NCBI GenBank assembly: GCA_021107345.1
Contig: JAIOSX010000184.1
Coordinates: 1-13,744 of the forward strand
Direction: 5' to 3'
DNA: 13,744 nt
Source of the DNA: Candidatus Aegiribacteria sp.
Lineage (GTDB): Bacteria > Fermentibacterota > Fermentibacteria > Fermentibacterales > Fermentibacteraceae
Made by a program: the position numbers and the translations under genes. Below, piece by piece: positions 7,937 to 13,744 of this stretch. Position 1 is the stretch's first letter. Every line of letters begins with the position of its first letter. The notes beneath the pieces were generated by a model. The model had not been told where the DNA came from, did no database searches, and saw only the letters and a list, made by a program, of their open reading frames with translations.

Positions 7937-8355
7937 TTGTCAACTGTCCTAATTGTGATAGTAAGTATAATATACCCGAAAATAAAATTGGAGATTCACC
8001 TAAACGATTTCGATGCAGGAAATGTTCGGAGATTTTTATTATTAGCCCTCCAAAGGACATAAAGGATGGAACTGCAGACATATCCATTGATGAAGACAGT
8101 GAAGAGCAGAGGGCTGCAAGATTCGCGAGAGTACTGGCAAGTGATATTCTTATCTATAATCGGGAATTGATAGATGAAGCCAGGAAAGACGGAAATCTTC
8201 CCGAGGTAATGAACCAGGAAATACAGAAATCATGGGATTTATGGAAGAGCAGGTTTCCCGAAGACAGTGAAAGGGATCCCGATATTTTCAGCGATGCCCT
8301 GAATCAGTATCTGGCCGATGGAGAAAAGATCTTCAGAAGTCAGGATTATTCCTGA
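7933..8355 (+). CDS. MJ0042-type zinc-ribbon protein, function unknown
   Basis: A 140-residue cytoplasmic protein. Residues 1-36 are a zinc ribbon with two CxxC knuckles (Cys5/Cys8 and Cys28/Cys31; CPNC and CRKC) in the MJ0042/zinc-ribbon_5 style (I-x-CPNC-x-x-x-Y-x-[IV]-x-x). After an acidic linker (40-58), a helical domain (60-135, beginning ARFARVLASDILIYN and containing LPEVMNQEI and IFSDALNQYLADG) resembles the conserved C-terminal region that accompanies this finger in deltaproteobacterial proteins. No enzyme motif is seen. The start is firm: AGGAGG at 7919-7924 with eight-base spacing and an ATGA overlap with the aminotransferase. It is the last gene of the + strand run, and its stop overlaps the end of the convergent isomerase gene by ten bases. 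Confidence 0.85.
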   Translation: MIVNCPNCDSKYNIPENKIGDSPKRFRCRKCSEIFIISPPKDIKDGTADISIDEDSEEQRAARFARVLASDILIYNRELIDEARKDGNLPEVMNQEIQKSWDLWKSRFPEDSERDPDIFSDALNQYLADGEKIFRSQDYS

Positions 8356-8927
8356 TATAGATTGATTTCCCTTATTCTGTTGCGTACCATTTTGAATACT
8401 ATATGACACAGCATAAGATGAATATCTTCGATGTGCTGCATATCCTCGCTGGGGACTATTATTGATTTATCCGCTACAGGAGCGGCTTCTCCACCGCTAT
8501 AACCGGAAAGAAGTACTGAAATCGCGCCGGCTCTGTTGGCTACCCTGAAAGCATTTATGACATTAGGACTCATTCCGCTTCCGGAAAGGCCAATAACTAC
8601 ATCTCCTTCCTCAACAAGGTTTTTCAGCTGTTCACCGAATGTATTTGTGTAATCTGTATCATTTGCCCATGCAGTTATCAGGGGTACATTATCGGAAAGA
8701 CTGATAGCCTTCAGTCTGGGTTTACCCGGTGTTGCAGTACCCTTTGCAAGGTCGCAGACGAAATGACTGGAAGTAGCAGATCCTCCTCCGTTACCGAAAA
8801 CAAAAATCCTTCTGCCATTTTTGTAGGCTTCGAATATGATTATGCCCAGCTCTTCTATACTCTTACATGGAATTTTCATAGCAAGAGCATTTATTTGATT
8901 AAAATATGTGCTTATTTCTTTCTGCAT
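8346..8927 (-). CDS. GmhA-like SIS-domain sugar-phosphate isomerase
   Basis: Likely interconverts sedoheptulose 7-phosphate and a heptose 7-phosphate, the first step of nucleotide-activated heptose synthesis for envelope polysaccharide. At 193 residues it equals E. coli GmhA in length. It shows the SIS signature FGNGGGSATSSHF (44-56), the phosphate-binding GLSGSGMSPNVINA (113-126), and the C-terminal IEDIHLMLCHIVFKM. His175 aligns with catalytic His180 of E. coli GmhA. The catalytic Glu65 position is Asp59 here (HFVCDLAKG), so the substrate or mechanism may differ; another sugar-phosphate isomerase is possible. The ATG has GGAGA five bases upstream. It is the last of three minus-strand genes, 11 bases after the nucleotidyltransferase, whose sugar-activating role fits. 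Confidence 0.85.
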   Translation of the reverse strand: MQKEISTYFNQINALAMKIPCKSIEELGIIIFEAYKNGRRIFVFGNGGGSATSSHFVCDLAKGTATPGKPRLKAISLSDNVPLITAWANDTDYTNTFGEQLKNLVEEGDVVIGLSGSGMSPNVINAFRVANRAGAISVLLSGYSGGEAAPVADKSIIVPSEDMQHIEDIHLMLCHIVFKMVRNRIREINLYQE

Positions 8928-8938
8928 GCGTTCTCCAA

Positions 8939-9904
8939 TCAGAAAACTTTCAGGTATTTATCATCAGCGATTGTACCTTCAGGTATTTCTGTTCCAGGCA
9001 TTACAAGTGTATTCTTCAATGCGCAATCACTACCGATGACAGCACCGGATAGTACAACACTATTCTCAAGAGAGCAACCTTTTGAAATATGTGCTCCGTT
9101 TTCCGCCCAGAATGTACCTCTGAGTTCAATATCTTCGTAGGATTGAGTGTTCTCTATCAATATGCCGTTCTTGGTGTTACTGTTACCTGTATACGGGGTT
9201 AGCCTGCCGGAAAGAACATCGTGACAGGCCAGAAGATAGCTTTTTCCTGTTCCGATATCCCTTATGTACCCGCCCGGGGTATCCGCAGCCAGAATCCTTC
9301 CTTTGCCAAGAAGCATGGGGAATATATCCATCCCGAAATCCGAGAATTCTCCTTCATGCAGATGTTCAACCGCTGATCTTCTGCAGATGTATAATCCCGA
9401 GTTGGCAAGATTTGATTCAGCGACTTCATCGGGAGGTTTTTCACGAAAACATGATACCCTTCCCATGGGTTCGGTAAGGACTATACCTTTACTTGAAGGT
9501 TCTCCGGTTGGAGCGAGGGCAATGGTTACCTCTGAATCCAGCCTGCGATGAAGATCCATAAGAGGAGAGACAGGCTGCCTGGTGAGATTATCACCGTATA
9601 CAACCAGGAATTCCTTACCCAGGAATGGAAGGGCTTCCCTGACCGCTCCGGCTGTTCCAAGGGGTTCTTCTTCTCTCTGGAATATGATTTTCAAGGGCAG
9701 GTCAGTGTTTTCAAGATAATCCTCGATCATATCTGCCATCCATGAGCCGTTTACAACAACTGTATCGACTCCCTGCTGCACAAGGTGAAGAAGTGTATCA
9801 TGGATAAGAGTAAAACCTGTGATTCTCACCAGAGGTTTAGGAACAGAATCCGTAAGAGGCGAAAGCCTGGTTCCTAAACCTGCGCACAGCAGCATGGCTT
9901 TCAT
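8939..9904 (-). CDS. Sugar-1-phosphate nucleotidyltransferase with left-handed beta-helix tail
   Basis: Activates a sugar 1-phosphate to an NDP-sugar. Residues 1-235 are the nucleotidyltransferase fold, with signature AGLGTRLSPLTDSVPKPL (8-25), GTAGAVREAL (83-92), metal-binding Asp105 in VVYGDN, a FREKPP segment (153-158) and GYIRDIGT (212-219). Residues about 247-312 are hexapeptide-like left-handed beta-helix turns (IELRGTFWAENGAHISKGC, SLENSVVLSGAVIGSDC, ALKNTLVMPGTEIPEG). The layout is that of mannose-1-phosphate guanylyltransferase-like enzymes. Next to a GmhA-like isomerase, a heptose 1-phosphate (HddC-like role) is a reasonable substrate, but HddC itself is shorter and has no helix tail, and the nucleotide cannot be read from sequence. 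The start overlaps the upstream methyltransferase stop by four bases. Confidence 0.87.
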   Translation of the reverse strand: MKAMLLCAGLGTRLSPLTDSVPKPLVRITGFTLIHDTLLHLVQQGVDTVVVNGSWMADMIEDYLENTDLPLKIIFQREEEPLGTAGAVREALPFLGKEFLVVYGDNLTRQPVSPLMDLHRRLDSEVTIALAPTGEPSSKGIVLTEPMGRVSCFREKPPDEVAESNLANSGLYICRRSAVEHLHEGEFSDFGMDIFPMLLGKGRILAADTPGGYIRDIGTGKSYLLACHDVLSGRLTPYTGNSNTKNGILIENTQSYEDIELRGTFWAENGAHISKGCSLENSVVLSGAVIGSDCALKNTLVMPGTEIPEGTIADDKYLKVF

Positions 9905-10845
9905 TGCTGTCCATCTTCGCCTGGAATGGCGTACCTTATCATTCCGTTTCCGAGATGAACCAGTCTTGATGCATAGTATAGAAAACGCTGCAGGCCAAGG
10001 CGGAAGTAAACGAACCGGCAGGAACGCTCTATCAAATTTCCTCTGTTCACCTCGGGTGGTTTAACCAGCCTTCTTATAGAACCGTAATTACCTGATTGCC
10101 TGGCACATATTTTAAATCCACCTTTTTCAAGAATCGCATCAAGGGTTCGGGGTTGAAAGAAGTAAAGGTGGGTAGGAACTGCATCGGGTTTGATGGTGCC
10201 GGGCCTTTTGCCTTTTATGATTGCTTCGGTGATCTCCTCCCAGTGGTAGAGTTCCCAGGGGCATTGAACTACCAGTATGCCCTCAGGAGAGAGGAGTTCC
10301 CTGATCCGCCTGAGTATATCACAGGGCCTGTGAAGATGCTCAAGCACATCCAGAAGAAGAATTACATCGAAAGAGTGTTCTTTGAGGTCAGCAGACTCAA
10401 CACTTCCCGTATGCACATTAAGCCCGAGCTCATTCCTCGCATATTCAGAAGAGAGAGGGCTTATTTCAATGCCCTGCACTTCCCATCCTCTTTCGTCAAG
10501 ATAATTCAGAAGAAAACCGTAAGCACAGCCGATCTCAAGAAGCCGCTTTCCCCTGGCATGACGAAGAAGATCCCTGTGTCGTCTGTTGAAGATCTTCATG
10601 AATGTGTCATGGTATTTGTCAAATGTCTGCAGGTAATCTTTATATCCAACATCTCCATCTTCGTAATAGGCTCTGTTGTACATATTGGCAAGTACCTTTT
10701 CAGCTGGTCTCTCGGAGAGGTATACGAGACCGCATTCAGTGCATCTCACAACCGGCCATGTTTTCTGTACGCTGAGTAAACGAGAAGAAATGGAACCGCA
10801 AAGGATGCAGCCAGTCTTCTCTCTCGGAAATCTGCTCCAGTCCAT
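9901..10845 (-). CDS. Zinc-ribbon class I SAM-dependent methyltransferase
   Basis: First gene of the minus-strand sugar operon, 314 residues. Residues 13-38 form a zinc ribbon (Cys13/Cys16 and Cys35/Cys38: CILC, CTEC) followed by GLVYLSERP, a layout typical of methyltransferases in polysaccharide and surface-glycan clusters. The methyltransferase_11-like fold follows: motif I LLEIGCAYG (102-110), the acidic GIEISP (125-130), LLLDVLEHL (163-171), and later THLYFFQPRTLDAILEKGGF (225-244), the usual post-motif segment. It probably methylates a sugar or nucleotide-sugar. The C-terminal 60 residues are basic and aromatic with no clear motif. The ATG at 10845 is preceded by GGTGG at close spacing and AGGGAA further up. 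No methyl acceptor can be named. Confidence 0.85.
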   Translation of the reverse strand: MDWSRFPREKTGCILCGSISSRLLSVQKTWPVVRCTECGLVYLSERPAEKVLANMYNRAYYEDGDVGYKDYLQTFDKYHDTFMKIFNRRHRDLLRHARGKRLLEIGCAYGFLLNYLDERGWEVQGIEISPLSSEYARNELGLNVHTGSVESADLKEHSFDVILLLDVLEHLHRPCDILRRIRELLSPEGILVVQCPWELYHWEEITEAIIKGKRPGTIKPDAVPTHLYFFQPRTLDAILEKGGFKICARQSGNYGSIRRLVKPPEVNRGNLIERSCRFVYFRLGLQRFLYYASRLVHLGNGMIRYAIPGEDGQQ

Positions 10846-10985
10846 AATCCACCATTCCCTTGACGAGTCAACTCCGCAGAGGACTTGACGAGCACTTGAC
10901 AGATATTTCTGAAAAATGCCGATTTCTTATTGAATTCAGCTTTTACAGTATTGTATAAGAATGAATATCAATGACCTGCAATAAC

Positions 10986-11009
10986 AGGGGTTGACAATTG
11001 TCAACCCCT
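10986..11009. repeat. 24-bp perfect palindrome, candidate operator
   Basis: A perfect inverted repeat of 10-bp arms around a central AATT; the core reads TTGACAATTGTCAA, with GGGG before it, CCCC after it, and one more A/T pair outside. It overlaps the first base of a TTGACA at 11009-11014. Position in a divergent spacer and full dyad symmetry favour a dimeric repressor or activator site. No T-run follows on either side, so a terminator is less likely. Confidence 0.6.
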
Positions 11010-11037
11010 TGACAGATTAGGCATCTACGCATTAATC
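11009..11037 (+). promoter_or_regulatory. Possible promoter for the sigma gene
   Basis: TTGACA at 11009-11014 is a perfect -35 hexamer. The best -10 candidate is ATTAAT at 11031-11036 with a 16-base spacer, a weak match. It would place the palindrome directly against the -35, as expected for regulated initiation. The leader to the TTG start would be about 75 bases. Confidence 0.3.
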
Positions 11038-11116
11038 TGAATTTTGGCAGGAACCTTCTATCATTTACCGAATTATAACATATGAGGTTGTTCATAGCAC
11101 ACGAAAGGCGGCTCTT

Positions 11117-11959
11117 TTGGCGACAAAGCGCACAGAAGGAAGGTCACTGGAACTGTACCTTAGAGAAATCGGATGTAAGGAGACGCTATCATCTGCGGAG
11201 GAAGCTTCCCTTGCCAAACGAATACGCGCAGGAGAACAGGAAGCCCTGAACGAACTTACAGAGGCAAATCTTAGATTCGTAGTCAGCATTGCGAAGCAGT
11301 ACGCGAATCAGGGTGTTGCGCTGGAAGATCTTATCAATGAAGGGAATGTAGGGCTAATAAGGGCTGCAAAGGGATTCGATGAGAGCAAAGGATGCCGCTT
11401 TATCACATATGCGGTATGGTGGATAAGGCAGGCGATTCTTCAGGCTCTTGCAGAGCAGTCAAGAATAGTCCGCCTTCCTTTGAATCGTGTTGGGGAACTC
11501 TATAAAATGGGCCGTGCTGCAAGAGAACTTGGTCATTCTCTCGGCAGAAATCCATCTACAAATGAAATTGCTGATGAGCTTGATGTATCCAGAGGTGATG
11601 TTGAGGGAATGATGTCGATACACAGTACGCACCTTTCACTTGACAGCCCTGTATACGAAGGCAGTGACAAGACTTTCCAGGAGATGATCTCCGATGACGA
11701 CGATGTACCACCCGATGAAGCTGTAGTACAGACAGCCATGAAAAGAAGTGTAGCGGGAATGCTGGATATCCTTGACCAGCGCGAAAGAACGATAATCCAG
11801 CTGTTCTTCGGAATTAACACTGATAGAAGACATACCCTTGCGGAGATCGGAAGAACAATGGGTATAAGCCGCGAGAGGGTACGTCAGCTGAAAAACAGGG
11901 CTATTTCCAAACTCAACGATAAAACCGACAGCAAGAACCTGCTGCTTTACCTGAAATAG
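11117..11959 (+). CDS. rpoD: Primary-type sigma-70 factor, short form without region 1.1
   Basis: Directs RNA polymerase to promoters. Length is 280 residues. Region 1.2 spans about 9-42 (LELYLREIGCKETLSSAEEASLA contains the usual Y-x-x-EI ... EE). Region 2 is at 46-115 (ANLRFVVSIAKQYANQG; DLINEGNVGLIRAAKGFD; RFITYAVWWIRQAI, the -10 recognition helix). The region 3 border is QALAEQSRIVRLPLNRVG (109-126), region 3 runs to about 195, and region 4 is at 210-268 with the -35 helix-turn-helix (TLAEIGRTMGISRERVRQLKNRAI, 240-263). Overall wording is that of the short RpoD/SigA of Bacteroidota and Chlorobiota. Start TTG has AAAGG at 11104-11108; no in-frame ATG precedes the conserved part. A group 2 (RpoS-like) role cannot be excluded if another sigma-70 exists elsewhere in the genome. 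Confidence 0.9.
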   Translation: MATKRTEGRSLELYLREIGCKETLSSAEEASLAKRIRAGEQEALNELTEANLRFVVSIAKQYANQGVALEDLINEGNVGLIRAAKGFDESKGCRFITYAVWWIRQAILQALAEQSRIVRLPLNRVGELYKMGRAARELGHSLGRNPSTNEIADELDVSRGDVEGMMSIHSTHLSLDSPVYEGSDKTFQEMISDDDDVPPDEAVVQTAMKRSVAGMLDILDQRERTIIQLFFGINTDRRHTLAEIGRTMGISRERVRQLKNRAISKLNDKTDSKNLLLYLK

Positions 11960-11975
11960 GAGAACGGGTTCTTCT

Positions 11976-12884
11976 ATGCCAATAGGTACCATACACTGGA
12001 TTCCACATAGATCCAGCAAGATCGGCAGGAGGTTCTTACTTACTTCACGCCGATTAAGGCTGATGATCCTCTGTTCAGCGTTGTTTCTTACCGGGATAGC
12101 TGCTCTGTTCTTTCATATAGGCAGAATAAACGAAAAAACACAGTTCATTGGTAACAGGCGTAACGAATTGACACTTTTCCGTGGAGAGCTGTATCAACTG
12201 TCGGAACGCGTCAACAACCTCCGATCACAGCTCGAAGAGATCTCCACCAGAGAGAAACAGGTTCTTGTTGCAGGTGCAGGGCTGAACCTTGATTTTTCAG
12301 CTCTTATTCCCCAGACTGCCCCGATGAGCGAACCTCCAGGAGATAATATGTTCAGGTACATAGATGATCTGGAAATGGAGATCATGCTCCTGGAAAGGCT
12401 GGCTGCTGCCGAACTGATGGCCTACGATTCCCTTGCCAGCTATTTAATGGGGAAGGATAGTGAACTGGCAAGGATTCCCTCTATCTGGCCCGTTGACGGC
12501 ATTTTTGTAAGCAGTTTCGGTCCCCGAATAGATCCGTTCACCGGTGCTGTCCGAATTCATAAAGGAATCGATCTCGCCTGTATTGCGGGATCACCTATAT
12601 ATGCTCCCGCTGATGGTGTTATTATCTTCGTTGGCTGGACTGGCGGATGGGGCTTGAATATCGTTATCAGACACTCGGACAGAATGTCCACAAGGTATGC
12701 TCATTGTTCTGCAGCCTGCACTGTTGTTGGGCAGGAGGTTAACAGAGGAGACCTGATAGCGAGGGTAGGCTCAACTGGAAGATCTGTGGCTCCCCATCTT
12801 CATTACGAGGTTCTTATTGACGGCGTACAGGTCGATCCGGAGGATTACATACTAAGGGAGGGGTCCGATTCAGCAATCTTCTGA
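11976..12884 (+). CDS. Membrane-anchored M23 (LytM-type) peptidase
   Basis: Periplasmic peptidoglycan endopeptidase or amidase activator, 302 residues. A basic cytoplasmic N-terminus (11-29), one transmembrane helix (29-47), a coiled coil (about 50-96), and a low-complexity and helical linker (100-165) precede the M23 domain (about 170-290). Zinc ligands are present: His195 and Asp199 in HKGIDLA, and His276 in HLHYEV, with His274 and His243 (YAHCS) as the catalytic histidines. All active-site positions are intact, so it is probably an enzyme rather than a degenerate EnvC/NlpD-type activator, although the coiled-coil layout is shared with those. The ATG lies 16 bases after the sigma gene; AGGAG at 11958-11962 is its likely, rather distant, ribosome binding site. 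Co-transcription with the sigma gene is likely. Confidence 0.9.
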   Translation: MPIGTIHWIPHRSSKIGRRFLLTSRRLRLMILCSALFLTGIAALFFHIGRINEKTQFIGNRRNELTLFRGELYQLSERVNNLRSQLEEISTREKQVLVAGAGLNLDFSALIPQTAPMSEPPGDNMFRYIDDLEMEIMLLERLAAAELMAYDSLASYLMGKDSELARIPSIWPVDGIFVSSFGPRIDPFTGAVRIHKGIDLACIAGSPIYAPADGVIIFVGWTGGWGLNIVIRHSDRMSTRYAHCSAACTVVGQEVNRGDLIARVGSTGRSVAPHLHYEVLIDGVQVDPEDYILREGSDSAIF

Positions 12885-12912
12885 TGCTGATACTCCCTCC
12901 GGTTCTTATTTT
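12855..12912 (+). terminator. Weak candidate terminator after the M23 peptidase gene
   Basis: AGGGAG (12855-12860) can pair with CTCCCT (12893-12898), enclosing a second stem TCAGCA/TGCTGA (12870-12875 with 12885-12890). A T-rich stretch (TTCTTATTTT, 12903-12912) follows. The structure overlaps the stop codon and the loops are large, so support is modest. Confidence 0.3.
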
Positions 12913-13062
12913 CCTCCGTGAAATATCCTTCTTTCTACTCCGCCCGCTCATGAATATCTGCTCGGATATAACCCTGCCATTTCGGCGGAAATTGATATAT
13001 TCAATACTTAATCCACGAAGCCCGTAACGGCATATAAGGAATATCTTGCATTTTACGAATGG

Positions 13063-13656
13063 ATGAAGGGAAATAACAGCATTAACCTAGTACCCTGTCA
13101 AGCATTATCTGTCGCATACTGCGGGCTCTCCAGAGTCCCTGCTGCGTTACTGATTCAATTACATAGCGCTGCTATGTGCAATCATCAGCGCCTTGCAGGA
13201 ACTCAGGATAGCGGCGCATTATATCGACACTTAATACCTGACAGGGTACTGGTAAGTGCCTGCCTGTGCGGTATATCCTGCAGGTATGACGGCAGATCAA
13301 AACCCGTTGAGAGGTTCGTAAAGATGCTCCTGGAAGGGAAATGCGTACCCTTCTGCCCTGAAAAGCTCGGTGGTCTGACAACGCCAAGAGAACCGGCTGT
13401 TCTATCAGGGGGCGATGGCTTTGCTGTTCTTGACGGAACAGGAAGGGTAATCCTCAGGGACGTTGAAGGAGATGTGACCGATGAATTTATCAGAGGTGCT
13501 GAGCTTTCGGTAAGATACGCCTCAGTTCTCAACCCGATGTTCATATATCTGAAAGAGAAAAGTCCTTCCTGCGGCATCAGATGCGGGATGAATATGCCTG
13601 GAGTTGCCGCAGCAGCTCTCATAAGATCAGGTTTCAGGGTGGAGTCGGCGGATTGA
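13063..13656 (+). CDS. DUF523 family protein with an in-frame inserted element near its N-terminus
   Basis: DUF523 (YbbK-like) proteins are small, Cys-rich and of unknown biochemical role. The conserved part starts at residue 62: RVLVSACLCGISCRYDG (61-77), CVPFCPEKLGG (94-104), TTPREP (106-111), KEKSPSCGIRCG (164-175), and the closing GVAAAALIRSGFRV. Cysteines 67, 69, 73, 94, 98, 170 and 174 are retained. The family normally reaches LVSACL within its first dozen or so residues; here 62 precede it. Residues 11-62 are encoded by a near-palindromic element. Without it the protein would read MKGNNSINLVLVSACL, about 145 residues and normal for the family. The ATG at 13063 has no clear ribbon-type or other ribosome binding site nearby (AAGGA at 13036-13040 is 22 bases off). 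An ATG at 13174 inside the element is an alternative start. Whether a working protein is still made is uncertain. Confidence 0.8.
   Translation: MKGNNSINLVPCQALSVAYCGLSRVPAALLIQLHSAAMCNHQRLAGTQDSGALYRHLIPDRVLVSACLCGISCRYDGRSKPVERFVKMLLEGKCVPFCPEKLGGLTTPREPAVLSGGDGFAVLDGTGRVILRDVEGDVTDEFIRGAELSVRYASVLNPMFIYLKEKSPSCGIRCGMNMPGVAAAALIRSGFRVESAD
13091..13248. mobile_element. MITE-like near-palindromic element inside the DUF523 gene
   Basis: The two ends are perfect 12-bp inverted copies (AGTACCCTGTCA at 13089-13100, TGACAGGGTACT at 13239-13250). The whole stretch folds back on itself at roughly 70-75% identity by eye, around a centre CATAGC-GCT-GCTATG (13162-13176). If the end is taken as CCCTGTCA, the element is 13093-13246 (154 bp) flanked by TA on each side (13091-13092 and 13247-13248), the target duplication expected of IS630/Tc1-mariner-type MITEs. 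It has no gene of its own. Element plus one TA is 156 bases, exactly 52 codons, and is read through without a stop. Confidence 0.7.
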
Positions 13657-13744
13657 AATCGGAGATACTACTCTGGGAGCGGTACGGCCCTCTGTTCTCG
13701 CTGGAGGAGAGAGATGTCTATCCAGCTGACATGAAAGAGATTCA
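13653..13744 (+). CDS. Start of an unidentified gene (3' end outside window)
   Basis: A frame beginning with TTG at 13653 overlaps the DUF523 stop by four bases (TTGA) and stays open to the window edge, giving about 30 residues (LKSEILLWERYGPLFSLEER, then DVYPADMKEI). GGTGGAG at 13638-13644 is a good ribosome binding site at about eight bases. The coupling style matches other genes in the window. The fragment is too short to identify. Confidence 0.5.
   Translation, partial: MKSEILLWERYGPLFSLEERDVYPADMKEI

Larger units (their letters stand above)
10846..11116. promoter_or_regulatory. Divergent spacer with a TTGAC-box array
   Basis: This 271-base spacer separates the minus-strand sugar operon from the plus-strand sigma gene and must hold both promoters. 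TTGAC occurs on the + strand at 10860, 10885, 10896, 10991 and 11009, and inverted (GTCAA) at 10867 and 11000. CTTGACGAG is exactly repeated at 10859-10867 and 10884-10892, and CTTGACAGAT at 10895-10904 and 11008-11017. Candidate -10-like boxes are TACAAT on the minus strand (10950-10955) and TATAAC on the plus strand (11074-11079), neither with a well-spaced -35. No reading frame in the spacer is convincing. Confidence 0.5.

Noticed and set aside
10096..10779. 227-codon open frame on the plus strand within the methyltransferase gene
   Set aside because: The opposite strand has clear methyltransferase motifs and operon overlaps; this frame shows no motif and no ribosome binding site.
10896..10924. 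Promoter from the TTGACA at 10896-10901
   Set aside because: No -10-like sequence exists at 16-18 bases downstream; the repeat reading of this hexamer explains it better.
10986..11009. Palindrome as a bidirectional terminator
   Set aside because: It sits between divergent gene starts, not gene ends, and no T-run follows in either direction.
12885..13062. Small gene or RNA in the gap between the M23 and DUF523 genes
   Set aside because: No frame with a start, ribosome binding site and sensible product was seen, and no structured RNA motif was recognised; the frame just upstream of 13063 is open only from 13012 and lacks a start codon.
13203..13622. 139-codon minus-strand frame over the DUF523 gene
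   Set aside because: DUF523 cysteine motifs on the plus strand are unmistakable; the minus frame is low in recognisable features.

Overview
The window reads as chromosomal DNA from an uncultivated diderm (Gram-negative-type) bacterium of moderate G+C. The best taxonomic clue is the primary-type sigma factor at 11117-11959. It is only 280 residues, lacks region 1.1, and has region 2/3 wording very close to the short RpoD of the Bacteroidota/Chlorobiota side of the FCB group. Unlike Bacteroidota, most genes here carry strong Shine-Dalgarno sites. I infer an FCB-group candidate phylum (Fermentibacteria/Aegiribacteria-like is a guess), not a named genus.

Region 1 (1-5730, + strand) is the type IV pilus alignment and secretin operon in the usual pilM-N-O-P-Q order, with three departures. 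PilM and PilN are one continuous polypeptide. A small unknown lipoprotein gene sits between pilN and pilO. The PilP position is held by a 469-residue lipoprotein in which a PilP-like C-terminal domain follows a roughly 300-residue repeat region that looks like a beta-propeller. PilQ follows.

Region 2 (5743-8355, + strand) continues without a visible break into housekeeping genes: rsmD (16S rRNA methylation), coaD (coenzyme A), a class Ib aspartate aminotransferase and a zinc-ribbon protein. Nearly all junctions overlap or are under 20 bases, so the whole 8.3 kb may be one transcription unit.

Region 3 (8346-10845, - strand) is a three-gene surface-sugar operon: a zinc-ribbon SAM methyltransferase, a sugar-1-phosphate nucleotidyltransferase with a left-handed beta-helix tail, and a GmhA-like sugar-phosphate isomerase. 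They probably make or decorate an activated (heptose-type) sugar for the envelope. The operon converges on region 2 with a 10-base overlap of gene ends.

A 271-base divergent spacer (10846-11116) holds a 24-bp perfect palindrome and seven copies of TTGAC in either orientation, including exact 9- and 10-bp direct repeats. It is a good candidate regulatory region between the sugar operon and the sigma gene.

Region 4 (11117-13744, + strand) holds rpoD/sigA, a membrane-anchored M23 peptidase 16 bases downstream, a DUF523 gene, and the start of an unknown gene. The 5' end of the DUF523 gene contains a near-palindromic element of about 154 bp with perfect terminal inverted repeats and flanking TA dinucleotides. 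Removing the element plus one TA deletes exactly 52 codons and restores a normal DUF523 N-terminus. This looks like an in-frame miniature inverted-repeat transposable element (MITE) insertion and is the most striking observation in the window. No CRISPR array, tRNA or rRNA was seen.
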